Positions 1 to 7,071 are shown, numbered from the stretch's first letter. The stretch is 7,244 nucleotides of DNA from CAZGRP01 sp964527995 (GCA_964527995.1 CAZGRP010000119.1:1-7244), one strand, 5' to 3'. The notes: generated by a model not told the origin, from the sequence alone. Made by a program: numbers and translations.

Positions 1-13
1 ATCCGTGTACCTC

Positions 14-313
14 TCACTTTTTCAAGAAGGGCAACAGCGGCATAGGTCGCCTTTCGTCACTCAGCCGCTTCACCTTCTCCCCTCCGGCGAACAGTGCGAC
101 CAGGTAAAGAAAGAAGCCGATTCCGAGGCCGATCAGGTACCAGCTTGTCTGCTCCGGCCCGGTGATGACCTTGAAGACCGCTCCGCCGAGGATCACGCCG
201 ATGATGGTCGCCAGGTCGCTGATTTTGGGTGTGGGGTTGCGGCGGGCCACGAAATGAGCCAGATAGCCGATCACCGCACCCAGGACCAATGCACCAATGC
301 TCTCGACTGTCAT
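14..313 (-). CDS. Small three-TM membrane protein, unknown function
   Basis: This gene encodes a 99-residue protein that I do not recognise as a named family. It has three hydrophobic stretches, at about residues 7-24, 35-51 and 57-76, joined by short polar loops (ARRNPTPKISD and TGPEQTS), and ends in a basic, proline-containing tail (about 78-99) that is probably cytoplasmic. Glycines are frequent in the helices, as in small, tightly packed inner-membrane proteins. The ATG is supported by a strong ribosome binding site, GGAGGA at 321-326, with a 7-base spacer. The gene lies 342 bases downstream of the response regulator on the same strand and has its own weak promoter candidate, so it may be a separate unit. 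It could equally be the distal gene of the operon or a target of the regulator. That it is a real gene is fairly sure; its role is open. Confidence 0.72.
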   Translation of the reverse strand: MTVESIGALVLGAVIGYLAHFVARRNPTPKISDLATIIGVILGGAVFKVITGPEQTSWYLIGLGIGFFLYLVALFAGGEKVKRLSDERRPMPLLPFLKK

Positions 314-431
314 GTCGCCTTCCTCCCTTTGGTTTTGATACCACCGAAGTCAGGCTTCCATCTGAAGGTCTGGAGATGAGCGTCTGACAAGAAGGACAGA
401 AGCAGGGGTTTGTGCTGGCGTTTGCGGGCAC

Positions 432-460
432 AATATGGCATGTGGCCGGCAGAAAAGCAA
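432..460 (-). promoter_or_regulatory. Weak sigma-70-like promoter candidate for the small membrane protein gene
   Basis: On the minus strand, TTGCTT (455-460) and CATATT (432-437) are separated by exactly 17 bases. The -35 matches the consensus at 3 of 6 positions and the -10 at 4 of 6. Transcription would start near 425 and give a leader of about 110 bases before the ATG at 313. The surroundings are GC-rich, so this AT-rich hexamer stands out, but a match of this quality can arise by chance. Confidence 0.25.
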
Positions 461-506
461 GCGGAAAATGACGACAGCGACAAGAGTTCATGCTGCCTAA
501 AAAGTC

Positions 507-534
507 AAAAAGGACTCTCTTGGGGGGCAGTCCC
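507..534 (-). terminator. Possible weak terminator after the response regulator
   Basis: Read on the minus strand, GGACT (529-533) pairs with AGTCC (512-516), with one further G-U pair outside. A run of five T follows (507-511), and a second T-run lies a few bases further on. The stem is short and the loop is 12 bases, so the structure is weaker than the terminator at 7115-7145. It lies about 120 bases past the regulator stop codon and before the small membrane protein gene, where the end of the four-gene operon would be expected. Confidence 0.35.
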
Positions 535-655
535 GCGTCCATGCTGTTGGCTTCGATCCGCGAATCGGCGCGCCGAAGCGCAGCCGGCTCCGGCAAACCG
601 GCCGAAAGACCCCACGGTGGTTCGGAATGCGCCTTCCAGATGCACTCGTCGGGCT

Positions 656-1336
656 TCACCTGACGAACTTGTAGCCGGCGGTATGGACAGTGAGAAAATG
701 AACCGGACGGGAGGGATTCTCTTCCAGCTTCTTGCGTAGTGAAAGGATATAGTTGTCGACTGTGCGCGTGCTGGGGAAGACATCGTATCCCCACACCTGG
801 TCCAACAGTTGATTGCGGGTCACCACCTCTCCTTCGTGTGCGATGAGGTACTCCAGGATTTTGAACTCTTTCACCGAGAGCCTGACCGGCTGCTGGTGCC
901 GGGTGACCTCCTGCTTCCTGAAATCGACATGAACGTTGCCGAAGGTATACTCGACGAGTCCCCGGGCCGGTTCGCCGCTGCGACGCAGAAGGGCCCTGAT
1001 GCGGGCGTGGAGTTCGCGGATGCTGAAGGGCTTGGTGACGTAGTCGTCCGCGCCGATTTCGAGGCCGACTACCTTGTCAAGTTCGTCCTTCTTGCTCGTC
1101 AGCATGAGGATGGGCGTGCCGATTCCCTCACTCCGTAACTCACGGCAGACATCCTCGCCATCCATGTCGGGCAGGATAAGGTCGAGGATGATGAGATCGA
1201 TGTTCTCGCTTCGGGCGATCTGCAGGCCCTTCCTGCCGCTCGTGGCGGCGCGGACAGCATAGTGCTGCTCCCTCAGGCTGGTCTCCAAACCGCGCAAGAT
1301 GGCCGGATCGTCTTCAATCACCAGAATGCGTCTCAT
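656..1336 (-). CDS. OmpR/PhoB-family response regulator
   Basis: This 226-residue two-component regulator is a typical length for its family. The receiver domain spans residues 1-118. It has the acidic pair Glu8/Asp9 with Asp10, the phospho-acceptor Asp52 in LDLILPDMDG, the switch Thr80, and Lys102 in the TKPF motif. A winged-helix DNA-binding domain of the OmpR/PhoB type covers about 128-226, with the recognition region around RTVDNYILSLRKKLE and the wing ending in HTAGYKFVR. It should be phosphorylated by the kinase encoded just upstream and then bind direct-repeat DNA as a dimer. The ATG lies inside the last codons of the kinase gene (23-base overlap) and has a good site, GGGAGGAGG, with about 6 bases from GGAGG to the ATG, so translation is probably coupled. 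Family assignment is secure. The regulon is unknown; the repeat at 7072-7089 upstream of the operon is a candidate autoregulatory site. The PhoB-like fold does not by itself show phosphate control. Confidence 0.96.
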   Translation of the reverse strand: MRRILVIEDDPAILRGLETSLREQHYAVRAATSGRKGLQIARSENIDLIILDLILPDMDGEDVCRELRSEGIGTPILMLTSKKDELDKVVGLEIGADDYVTKPFSIRELHARIRALLRRSGEPARGLVEYTFGNVHVDFRKQEVTRHQQPVRLSVKEFKILEYLIAHEGEVVTRNQLLDQVWGYDVFPSTRTVDNYILSLRKKLEENPSRPVHFLTVHTAGYKFVR

Positions 1337-3803
1337 GAGCCTCCTCCCTTAGTGGAAAAAGCAGCGAGAAGGTGCTTCCCTTTCCAGGTGTGCTGTCCAC
1401 CTCCACGCGACCGCCATGCGCCTGCATGATATGCTGAACCAGCGCCAGGCCGAGACCCACTCCTCCGCGACGGCGCCCCTCGGCGTCCTGAGACCTGCGA
1501 TAGAAGGGCTCGAAGATCCTCCCCAGGTCGGTCTCCGGGATGCCGATGCCGTTGTCTTTCACCGAGACGACGGCGAAATCATCCCGTCGGCTCGTCGATA
1601 CCGTGATGACATTGCTGTCGGGCGAGTACTTCATCGCGTTGGTGAGCAGGTTGGTGAGGGCCTGAATGACGGCATCGGCATCGGCGTGGATGTTGCTCTC
1701 TTCTCTGGACAGGCGAAGGTGAACCGTGAACCGGTTCATGCGAAGCTGATATCCCAAAAGGCGGAGTACCTGCCGCACGGTCTGGTTCAGATTCACCTCC
1801 GCAAAGTGGTACTCTTTGGCTCCGCGCTCGATCTTGTCGAAATCCAACACATTGTCGATCAGACGGGTCAGCCGATCCGTTTCGCCCTCGATGATCTCGA
1901 GATGTTCCTCGAGCTGCTTGCGGGACACCCTCTTTTTCTGCTGCAGCAGCTCGGCAAAGAGCTTGATCGATGCCAACGGCGTCTTGAGTTCATGGGAGAC
2001 GCTGGAGACGAAGTAGGACTTGAGCCGATTCAGCTCTTCCAGGCGTTGCGCCTGGGCGTGTTCGAGAAGCCACTTCTGCTGCGCCGCGATACGCTGCAGG
2101 GTGAGTCCCACCTGGGTGGTGATCAGGTTCAACAGGTCCATGTCCTCGATACTGAATCTACCGCCGGATTTCTTCTCTCCCAGAACAAGAAAAGCCTGGT
2201 GCTCGGGGCCGCCGCCGATCTTGTAGCAGAGCACAATGCCCCGGCGCCGAAAGAGCTCAGGATCGGCTGGCACAAAGGAGGAACCGGGTTCAATCCTGCC
2301 ATCGAGGGCGACGGGCAGAGAGGCCGGGCTGCTCAGCTCTTCGACATCGAGGTGCACCTTGTCGCCCGCAAGGTGCTCGCAGTTGCGATGCGCCAGAAGC
2401 TCGAGCTGCCGGCCGGAGGCGTCGGTGGTCAAGAAGCCGATCCGCTGCAACTGCAGCAGCTCATCCAGCCGCTGGACGACCAGCTCGGCCAGTTGACCGA
2501 AATCGAGACAGCGCTGGACCTCCTCGGCCAGCCTTCTTTGAGCCTGGCGAAGGTCGTAGCGTGTCCGAAAGAAACGCCGATCGACGAAATGCTGGACTCG
2601 CGCCCGGACCGGTTCGAACAGCAACGCCACGACCACGGCTGCGACGGCTGAGACGACCAGGGAAGAGGATACCGTGAACGTTCCGACGACCGCCGCCACC
2701 GTCCCGACCAGCACGGCGTAGACTGTTGCGATGCCTGCCAGCGCGGTGGCGTACACGGTGCTGCGATGGAGAAGGAGATCGATGTCCAGAATGTGATAGC
2801 GGACGATCGCGATCACGAATGTGATGGGGATGATCGCGGAGATGAGCAGCATCCACTCCTCGGCCACAAGCGGCCGGGCTCTGAGCAGGATCGGCACTTC
2901 CCATAGGACGACATAGCTCAGGGAACCCGCGGTCAGACCCAACAAGATCCATCGCAGCTTCCGGCGCTCCGACTCCTCTGGCGCGGTGTGATAGGAGTGG
3001 ATCAGATTGGCGACGGCAAGAAGGACGCCCGCCGAGAAAAACCACCGGCAGAGATCGTAAACCGCCATGTGACGGTGAAACCAGTCGATGGAGAGCGGGA
3101 AAGTGGCCCGCAGGAAGGTGGCGGCCATGGCCGCCGAAAGCAGGGCGGCGACAAGGTACAAAGGTGGCAGCAGCCTCCGGATTCCCGGCCCTTTGCGCAG
3201 CGGAAACACCAGCGTGAAGTGCACAAACGCCACCGGCACGAAAGCATTCGCTGTCGAGAAGAGCAGGTGCTGTACGTGGCCGAGCCCCAGCGGCTGGATG
3301 GTATAGCGGCCCCAGGTGGTCAGGGTCATGAGTGCCACACCGACCGAGCCCCAGTGGAAGACGCCGGCCGCCTCTTCACGAGGGCACTTCACAAAGACAT
3401 AGACGCCCAGAAGGAAAAAGAGGGTGCCAACCAGGAGCTGGATGACGAGGTACCGGACGCGGTAGTAGGAGGCCAGCGTCGCGGAGACGGTTTGCCGCAG
3501 TCCGTTTCGGTCGATCTCCAGGGCAGCGGTTTCTCCGATGCCGAGCCCGTCGACGACGAATTCGACATCCTTGGGCGAGAACACCTTGTGACCCTGAACG
3601 GCATACAGGATGTCACCCGGACGCAGGCCGCTCCCGGCCGACGCCCTGCCGAGGGCGACGACCGCGATTCGGCCGTTTTCCACTTTGAGCGTCGCCGGAA
3701 GGCGGGCTCTCTCGGCGACGGCGTAGACGCCTGCCAGCCCAGCCAGGAAGAGGAGCGCATCCACAAGGAGGACGCTGGAGGGATGTCGCCGCAACCGGAT
3801 CAT
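1314..3803 (-). CDS. PDZ / multi-TM / GAF sensor histidine kinase
   Basis: This 829-residue membrane sensor kinase should autophosphorylate and pass the phosphate to the regulator encoded downstream. Domains in order: TM1 (about 11-29); an extracytoplasmic PDZ domain (about 33-110) with the hallmark SGLRPGDIL at 58-66; a membrane block with about nine further hydrophobic segments (118-138 to 378-396); a linker rich in Arg (VDRRFFRTRYD, 407-417); a GAF-like domain (about 430-572); a coiled-coil stretch; HisKA with phospho-acceptor His604 in SVSHELKTPL; and an ATPase domain with Asn722 (N box), DNGIGIP at 750-756 (G1), IFEPFYR at 763-769 (F box), GVGLGLAL at 781-788 (G2) and GKGSTF at 807-812 (G3). 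All catalytic boxes are present, so it should be active. The PDZ-plus-polytopic layout recalls ComP-type kinases, which is a general comparison and not orthology. The ATG overlaps the ketosynthase stop (ATGA), and the ribosome site is weak (AGG, 8 bases away), so expression probably depends on coupling. Confidence 0.95.
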   Translation of the reverse strand: MIRLRRHPSSVLLVDALLFLAGLAGVYAVAERARLPATLKVENGRIAVVALGRASAGSGLRPGDILYAVQGHKVFSPKDVEFVVDGLGIGETAALEIDRNGLRQTVSATLASYYRVRYLVIQLLVGTLFFLLGVYVFVKCPREEAAGVFHWGSVGVALMTLTTWGRYTIQPLGLGHVQHLLFSTANAFVPVAFVHFTLVFPLRKGPGIRRLLPPLYLVAALLSAAMAATFLRATFPLSIDWFHRHMAVYDLCRWFFSAGVLLAVANLIHSYHTAPEESERRKLRWILLGLTAGSLSYVVLWEVPILLRARPLVAEEWMLLISAIIPITFVIAIVRYHILDIDLLLHRSTVYATALAGIATVYAVLVGTVAAVVGTFTVSSSLVVSAVAAVVVALLFEPVRARVQHFVDRRFFRTRYDLRQAQRRLAEEVQRCLDFGQLAELVVQRLDELLQLQRIGFLTTDASGRQLELLAHRNCEHLAGDKVHLDVEELSSPASLPVALDGRIEPGSSFVPADPELFRRRGIVLCYKIGGGPEHQAFLVLGEKKSGGRFSIEDMDLLNLITTQVGLTLQRIAAQQKWLLEHAQAQRLEELNRLKSYFVSSVSHELKTPLASIKLFAELLQQKKRVSRKQLEEHLEIIEGETDRLTRLIDNVLDFDKIERGAKEYHFAEVNLNQTVRQVLRLLGYQLRMNRFTVHLRLSREESNIHADADAVIQALTNLLTNAMKYSPDSNVITVSTSRRDDFAVVSVKDNGIGIPETDLGRIFEPFYRRSQDAEGRRRGGVGLGLALVQHIMQAHGGRVEVDSTPGKGSTFSLLFPLREEAHETHSGD

Positions 3804-5041
3804 GCCTGGTACCTGCGCACAAGCACGGCGCTGTTTTTACCGCCGAAACTCGAGTTCTTGACGAGAGCAACGTCGATGTGCCCGGGGCGCGCCCGGTTCG
3901 GTACGTAATCCAGGTCGCATTGCGGATCAGGTCTCGTCAGATTGACGGTCGGAGGCAGGAACTCATGCTGCATGGCCAGGACGGTGCCGACGAGTTCGAG
4001 GGCTGAGCAGGCACCCAAGGAGTGGCCGACCATCGACTTGATGGCGCTGACTGGAACCGTCCAGGCCCACTCACCGAACGCTTTCTTGATCGCCAATGTT
4101 TCGACCCGGTCGTTCAGGCGGGTCGAGGTGCCGTGGGCGGAGATGTAGTCGACCTCGGACGGCGTCACGCGCGCTGCCTGCATGGCCTCGCTCAGGGCGC
4201 GAGCCTGCTGCGCGGCGTCTTCGGCGGGAGCGGTCAGACTGCGGCCGTCGCTGGTCAGCGAGACAGCGTCGATTTCGGCCCGGATCGTGGCTCCCCGCCG
4301 TTCGGCATCCTCGAGTCTTTCCAGCACCAGCACCGCCGCTCCTTCTCCGAGCACCACTCCGTCCCTTGTGGCATCGAACGGCCGACAAGCGGTCTCTGGC
4401 ACTTCGTTGCGCGTCGACAGCATCCCGGCGCGGCTGAAGAGCAGCAGGATGTGGCGGTCCACGGGTGCTTCGGCGCCGCCGCAGAGAGCTACATCGATGT
4501 GGTTCAGCCGGAGCTGGTCCACGGCCGCGGCGATGGCGCAGGCCGACGACACGCTGCCGTTGCAAAAGGCGAGCACGGGGCCGGTGAAGCCGTGGAGGAC
4601 GGACACCATGCTGCCACCGACCCCGGTCATGGCGGCATTGACGGCCAGCGGATGGATGTGATGGTATCCCCTGGACAGGTAGACTTCATTCTCCTCCAGC
4701 GCCCGGCACAGTCCCCCGAGGGAGGTTCCTTCGAAAACTCCCACGCGGTCCCTGTCCAACCAGACCTCCGAGATCGCCGCGTCGCGGACGGCCTGCGCGG
4801 CCGCGGCCACGAAAAACTGGGCCTGGCGGCTCAGTCGTTTCGCCTGCCTGGCGCTCAGGTACTCCTCTGCCGCAAAGTCGGCCACCTGAGCACCGATCTT
4901 GCATGGCAGGTCGGCGGTGTCAAAGGTGTCGATGAGGCGGACGCAGGAGGTGCCTCGCTGCAGGGCCGTCAGCAGCGGTTCGACTCCTACGCCCGCCGGG
5001 GAGATAACCCCCATCCCGGTGATGACCACTTTGGAGTCCAT
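3800..5041 (-). CDS. FabF-like beta-ketoacyl synthase with Ser in place of the catalytic Cys
   Basis: This 413-residue protein has the length and fold signatures of beta-ketoacyl-ACP synthase II (KAS II/FabF): the N-terminal VVITGMGVISPAG, CGGAE at 187-191, the RPFDATRDG and LGEGA region at 220-235, AHGTST at 302-307, KSMVGH at 335-340 and the gating-loop-like NSSFGG at 396-401. His303, Lys335 and His340 fall at the numbers of the E. coli FabF catalytic residues. The nucleophile position 163, Cys in condensing enzymes (TACxSG), is Ser in the motif NGSVSS; the codon is AGC at 4553-4555. Cysteines at 160 and 168 are out of register. Known ketosynthases without this Cys (KSQ domains, chain-length factors) decarboxylate malonyl-ACP or act as partner subunits, so ordinary chain elongation is doubtful. 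The ATG follows the lipoprotein stop by 7 bases; GGAG (5052-5055) sits 10 bases upstream, overlapping the end of that gene. No ACP gene is nearby. Family is sure, function uncertain. Confidence 0.93.
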   Translation of the reverse strand: MDSKVVITGMGVISPAGVGVEPLLTALQRGTSCVRLIDTFDTADLPCKIGAQVADFAAEEYLSARQAKRLSRQAQFFVAAAAQAVRDAAISEVWLDRDRVGVFEGTSLGGLCRALEENEVYLSRGYHHIHPLAVNAAMTGVGGSMVSVLHGFTGPVLAFCNGSVSSACAIAAAVDQLRLNHIDVALCGGAEAPVDRHILLLFSRAGMLSTRNEVPETACRPFDATRDGVVLGEGAAVLVLERLEDAERRGATIRAEIDAVSLTSDGRSLTAPAEDAAQQARALSEAMQAARVTPSEVDYISAHGTSTRLNDRVETLAIKKAFGEWAWTVPVSAIKSMVGHSLGACSALELVGTVLAMQHEFLPPTVNLTRPDPQCDLDYVPNRARPGHIDVALVKNSSFGGKNSAVLVRRYQA

Positions 5042-5048
5042 TCTATCT

Positions 5049-6911
5049 CTACTCCAATCTCAGCGATGCCGCAGACAGATGCCGGCTGAGGAGACGCAGT
5101 GTGTACTGCCCGTAGGCACCCGGCTCGGCCATCAATCGTTCGATCACCTCTCGCTGAGGCGGGCCCTCGGCAGACACATGAATCGTGTAATATCCCGTGC
5201 TCTGGAGCACGAACGATCGCTCAAGTCCCGGCAATCGAGGCGGTGCGGTAAAGGTGAGTTCAGCCCAATCCTCAGGAGTGGGCATCACGTAGTGACGGCC
5301 GTCGTTGTCTTGCAGAAGGTCTTTCAAATCTCTACCCGCCTGATCGACGGCCCGGGTAGGTGAAAGCACCGTGGTCTGCAAGGGCGGATCCGAGGAGAAA
5401 TCCGCCTGGATGCTGTTGATCATCCAGAACCCGGCCGTCGACTCCAGCCGCAGGCGGAGCACCTTTCCAGGGATGTTCGTGAGATCGATACGGACGACCT
5501 GGTCCTTGGGCAGGCTGGGTCCCACTTCCCAGACAAAGCCCGCCGGTTGCCACGACTGTCCGTCCCATATCTTGATCAGGAGCATCCCCTCACGGATCAT
5601 GACCTGCTGCAATGCCCGGCGCGCCTCCCTGGAACGGTTCATCAGATCATACCAGTTTTCGAGCTCGCGGCCATGAAGCTCCAACATTTGACCCTGAAGG
5701 TACGACGCCCAGAGCGTGTTTTGTACGTTGACGGCCAGCTTGACAAAAGAGGCGTCTCGAGGCCGTGCAAATTCCACGACCAAACCATCGCGTGCCTGCG
5801 CCTTGTTCTCCGGGTGCCGCCCAAAGGGATCACTGATCCAGAAGTCACCGTCCTTTTCTCTCACCAGTTCGAGGACATCCGAGCCGCGCAGGTCGACCGC
5901 ACTCGTCGGGGCTTGAGGAGCGGACAGAACATGCAGGTCGCCGGAGAAGGCAGGCACGACATCGGTACTCTGGGGATGATCAACGACCAGGAGCTTGATC
6001 TCGTCGATGTACTGGGTTTCCTGCAGTTCGTTGGTGATCTTCAAACGGTACGTACCCTGAACTTCCTTCAAATGGTCCAGATTGTCCCAGTCGGTGCGCT
6101 GAGCGGCTCGGAAAATCGCCCCGCCGAAGGTCTCCGAGTCGAGCACGTAGCCTTGGCCATCGAAGCTGTACACAAAAGGACAGGAGAACTGCTCATTTCT
6201 ACTGACGGGCTTGGCTGTCGGCCTGCTGGCGTTGACCACCGCGACAATGACGATGGCGTCCACCGCTGCCCCAACCAAGAAGCCGATCAACTTGCCCTGC
6301 TTGGTGTTCCTTACTTCCAATTGCTGTACCTGGTCGGCGGGGATTGATGTTCTGCCCGTCGCCGTCTTGACGGCGATCGCCGAAACCGCAGGAATCTCGC
6401 CTCGAAGAAGAAGAGAATCCAGCTTGTCGGCGTCGATGACATTGCCGCGGCGATCTGTGATCGATGCCACCGCCTTCAGAGGAAGGCGACTGGGCGCGGT
6501 CTTGCCCTCTGCTGTGACCAGAACTTCCCGGAGGTCGAATCCCGAAAACCTGCGTTCCAGTTGTGTTCCTGATGTGAGCTTCACGGCGATACTGTCGCCC
6601 AGCGCCGGCAAGGCCACCTCGGGCTGGAGGCGCTGCTGGCATCCGGCATAGCGGCGGGCGTATGCCGGGGCGGAAACCAGGGTGATGCCGTCATAGAGGC
6701 CGTGGAGGCGCGCACCGTCCCTCTGCATGACGGTGATGGGAGTTCCCGGCTTGACACTGCGCACTCTCCATCCGGGGATGCGCACGTAGTCCGGTTTCGA
6801 GGCGTCGCTTCTGGCACCGATGGTCAGGCCAATGAGACTGCAGCCGCTCAGTTGGACCGTTGCGGCCGCGACTGCGACTACGGCCAATCCGCACAACATT
6901 CGGCTTTTCAT
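5049..6911 (-). CDS. Large lipoprotein of unknown function with an extra hydrophobic segment
   Basis: This gene encodes a 620-residue exported lipoprotein. The signal peptide (MKSRML, then a hydrophobic core at about 6-19) ends in the lipobox LSGC with lipidated Cys24. Ser follows the Cys, which by the E. coli rule favours the outer membrane. Residues about 50-200 contain three loosely repeated beta-rich segments (GTPITVMQRDG at 56, GDSIAVKLTSG at 105, VSAIAVKTATG at 176) that suggest small barrel domains. A second hydrophobic stretch, KLIGFLVGAAVDAIVIVAVV, lies at 207-226. The C-terminal half begins with SCPFVYSFDGQGYVLDSE (243) and includes RTDWDNLDHLK, DELQ/YIDEIKLLVVDH-like elements and GFWMINSIQADF. 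I recall similar segments in other uncharacterised bacterial proteins but can give no name or function. The ATG at 6911 was chosen over a TTG at 6917 because GAGGAGGG is 7 bases from the ATG but only 1 base from the TTG. It is the first gene of the operon. Confidence 0.88.
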   Translation of the reverse strand: MKSRMLCGLAVVAVAAATVQLSGCSLIGLTIGARSDASKPDYVRIPGWRVRSVKPGTPITVMQRDGARLHGLYDGITLVSAPAYARRYAGCQQRLQPEVALPALGDSIAVKLTSGTQLERRFSGFDLREVLVTAEGKTAPSRLPLKAVASITDRRGNVIDADKLDSLLLRGEIPAVSAIAVKTATGRTSIPADQVQQLEVRNTKQGKLIGFLVGAAVDAIVIVAVVNASRPTAKPVSRNEQFSCPFVYSFDGQGYVLDSETFGGAIFRAAQRTDWDNLDHLKEVQGTYRLKITNELQETQYIDEIKLLVVDHPQSTDVVPAFSGDLHVLSAPQAPTSAVDLRGSDVLELVREKDGDFWISDPFGRHPENKAQARDGLVVEFARPRDASFVKLAVNVQNTLWASYLQGQMLELHGRELENWYDLMNRSREARRALQQVMIREGMLLIKIWDGQSWQPAGFVWEVGPSLPKDQVVRIDLTNIPGKVLRLRLESTAGFWMINSIQADFSSDPPLQTTVLSPTRAVDQAGRDLKDLLQDNDGRHYVMPTPEDWAELTFTAPPRLPGLERSFVLQSTGYYTIHVSAEGPPQREVIERLMAEPGAYGQYTLRLLSRHLSAASLRLE

Positions 6912-6918
6912 GATCAAG

Positions 6919-6926
6919 CCCTCCTC
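6919..6926 (-). promoter_or_regulatory. Ribosome binding site that fixes the lipoprotein start
   Basis: GAGGAGGG on the minus strand is a near-perfect Shine-Dalgarno sequence. It lies 7 bases before the ATG at 6911 and only 1 base before the in-frame TTG at 6917. This decides for the ATG and a mature signal peptide beginning MKSRML. Confidence 0.85.
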
Positions 6927-6968
6927 ATGGTTGATAACCCCGAAAACAAAAGTCGTGGCCGCCGAGGT

Positions 6969-6989
6969 GCCCGAGAGCAGAACCCGGGC
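6969..6989 (-). other. Small leader hairpin upstream of the lipoprotein gene
   Basis: On the minus strand GCCCGGG (6983-6989) can pair with CTCGGGC (6969-6975) around a 7-base loop. One of the seven pairs is G-U in the minus-strand RNA and would be an A-C mismatch on the plus strand, so the structure suits leftward transcripts only. No T-tract follows, so it is not an intrinsic terminator. It could be a leader RNA structure or chance in GC-rich DNA. Confidence 0.25.
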
Positions 6990-7071
6990 GCTTTGCCTGG
7001 CCTCGCGACTTGACTTCGGGACACAAGCTACATCCTGCGTCGAAGAGCTTTGCCACGCCGGTGTCGAAATC

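Larger units (their letters stand above)
314..655. other. 342-base gap without a convincing gene
   Basis: This gap lies between the response regulator and the small membrane protein. Open frames cross it on both strands but run antisense to, or out of frame with, the regulator's conserved C-terminal domain, and none has a good ribosome binding site. It holds the weak terminator and promoter candidates listed separately. It also holds a very GC-rich stretch at about 565-605 with small palindromes, including a GCGC stem around a TTCG loop (minus strand, 570-581) that lacks a T-tract. I see no RNA gene or repeat family here. Confidence 0.5.

Noticed and set aside
402..425. A sigma-54-like element on the minus strand (GCAC...TGCTT)
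   Set aside because: The distance between the GC and TGC elements is off by about one base and the invariant GG at -24 is absent, so it does not fit the required -24/-12 spacing.
570..581. A GCGC-TTCG-GCGC hairpin (minus strand) as a terminator
   Set aside because: The stem is only 4-5 base pairs and no T-tract follows. Such palindromes are common in GC-rich DNA.
410..739. Open frames in the gap between the regulator and the small membrane protein (plus strand 410-739; minus strand 57-794 and 505-783)
   Set aside because: All overlap conserved coding sequence of the regulator or the small membrane protein in the wrong frame. Their translations are rich in Arg/Pro/Ser, and no good ribosome site precedes them.
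1416..2651. A 411-codon open frame on the plus strand, antisense to the histidine kinase
   Set aside because: It lies wholly within the kinase gene, whose GAF, HisKA and ATPase motifs are clearly coding on the other strand. Long antisense open frames are expected in GC-rich genes, and the translation shows no family motifs.
4533..4564. A local frameshift or misalignment as the explanation for the missing ketosynthase Cys
   Set aside because: The flanks (HGFTGP before, AAAVDQLR and CGGAE after) align with FabF without a gap. The numbering agrees at 163, 303, 335 and 340, so position 163 really is Ser. Nearby Cys160 and Cys168 are out of register.
4022..5089. A 355-codon open frame on the plus strand, antisense to the ketosynthase
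   Set aside because: It mirrors the ketosynthase gene. Its translation is low-complexity and Gly/His/Arg-rich, with no recognisable domain.
6911..6917. TTG at 6917 as the lipoprotein start (two extra residues)
   Set aside because: The Shine-Dalgarno sequence GAGGAGGG would be only 1 base away. The ATG at 6911 has a 7-base spacer and a standard signal-peptide N-terminus.
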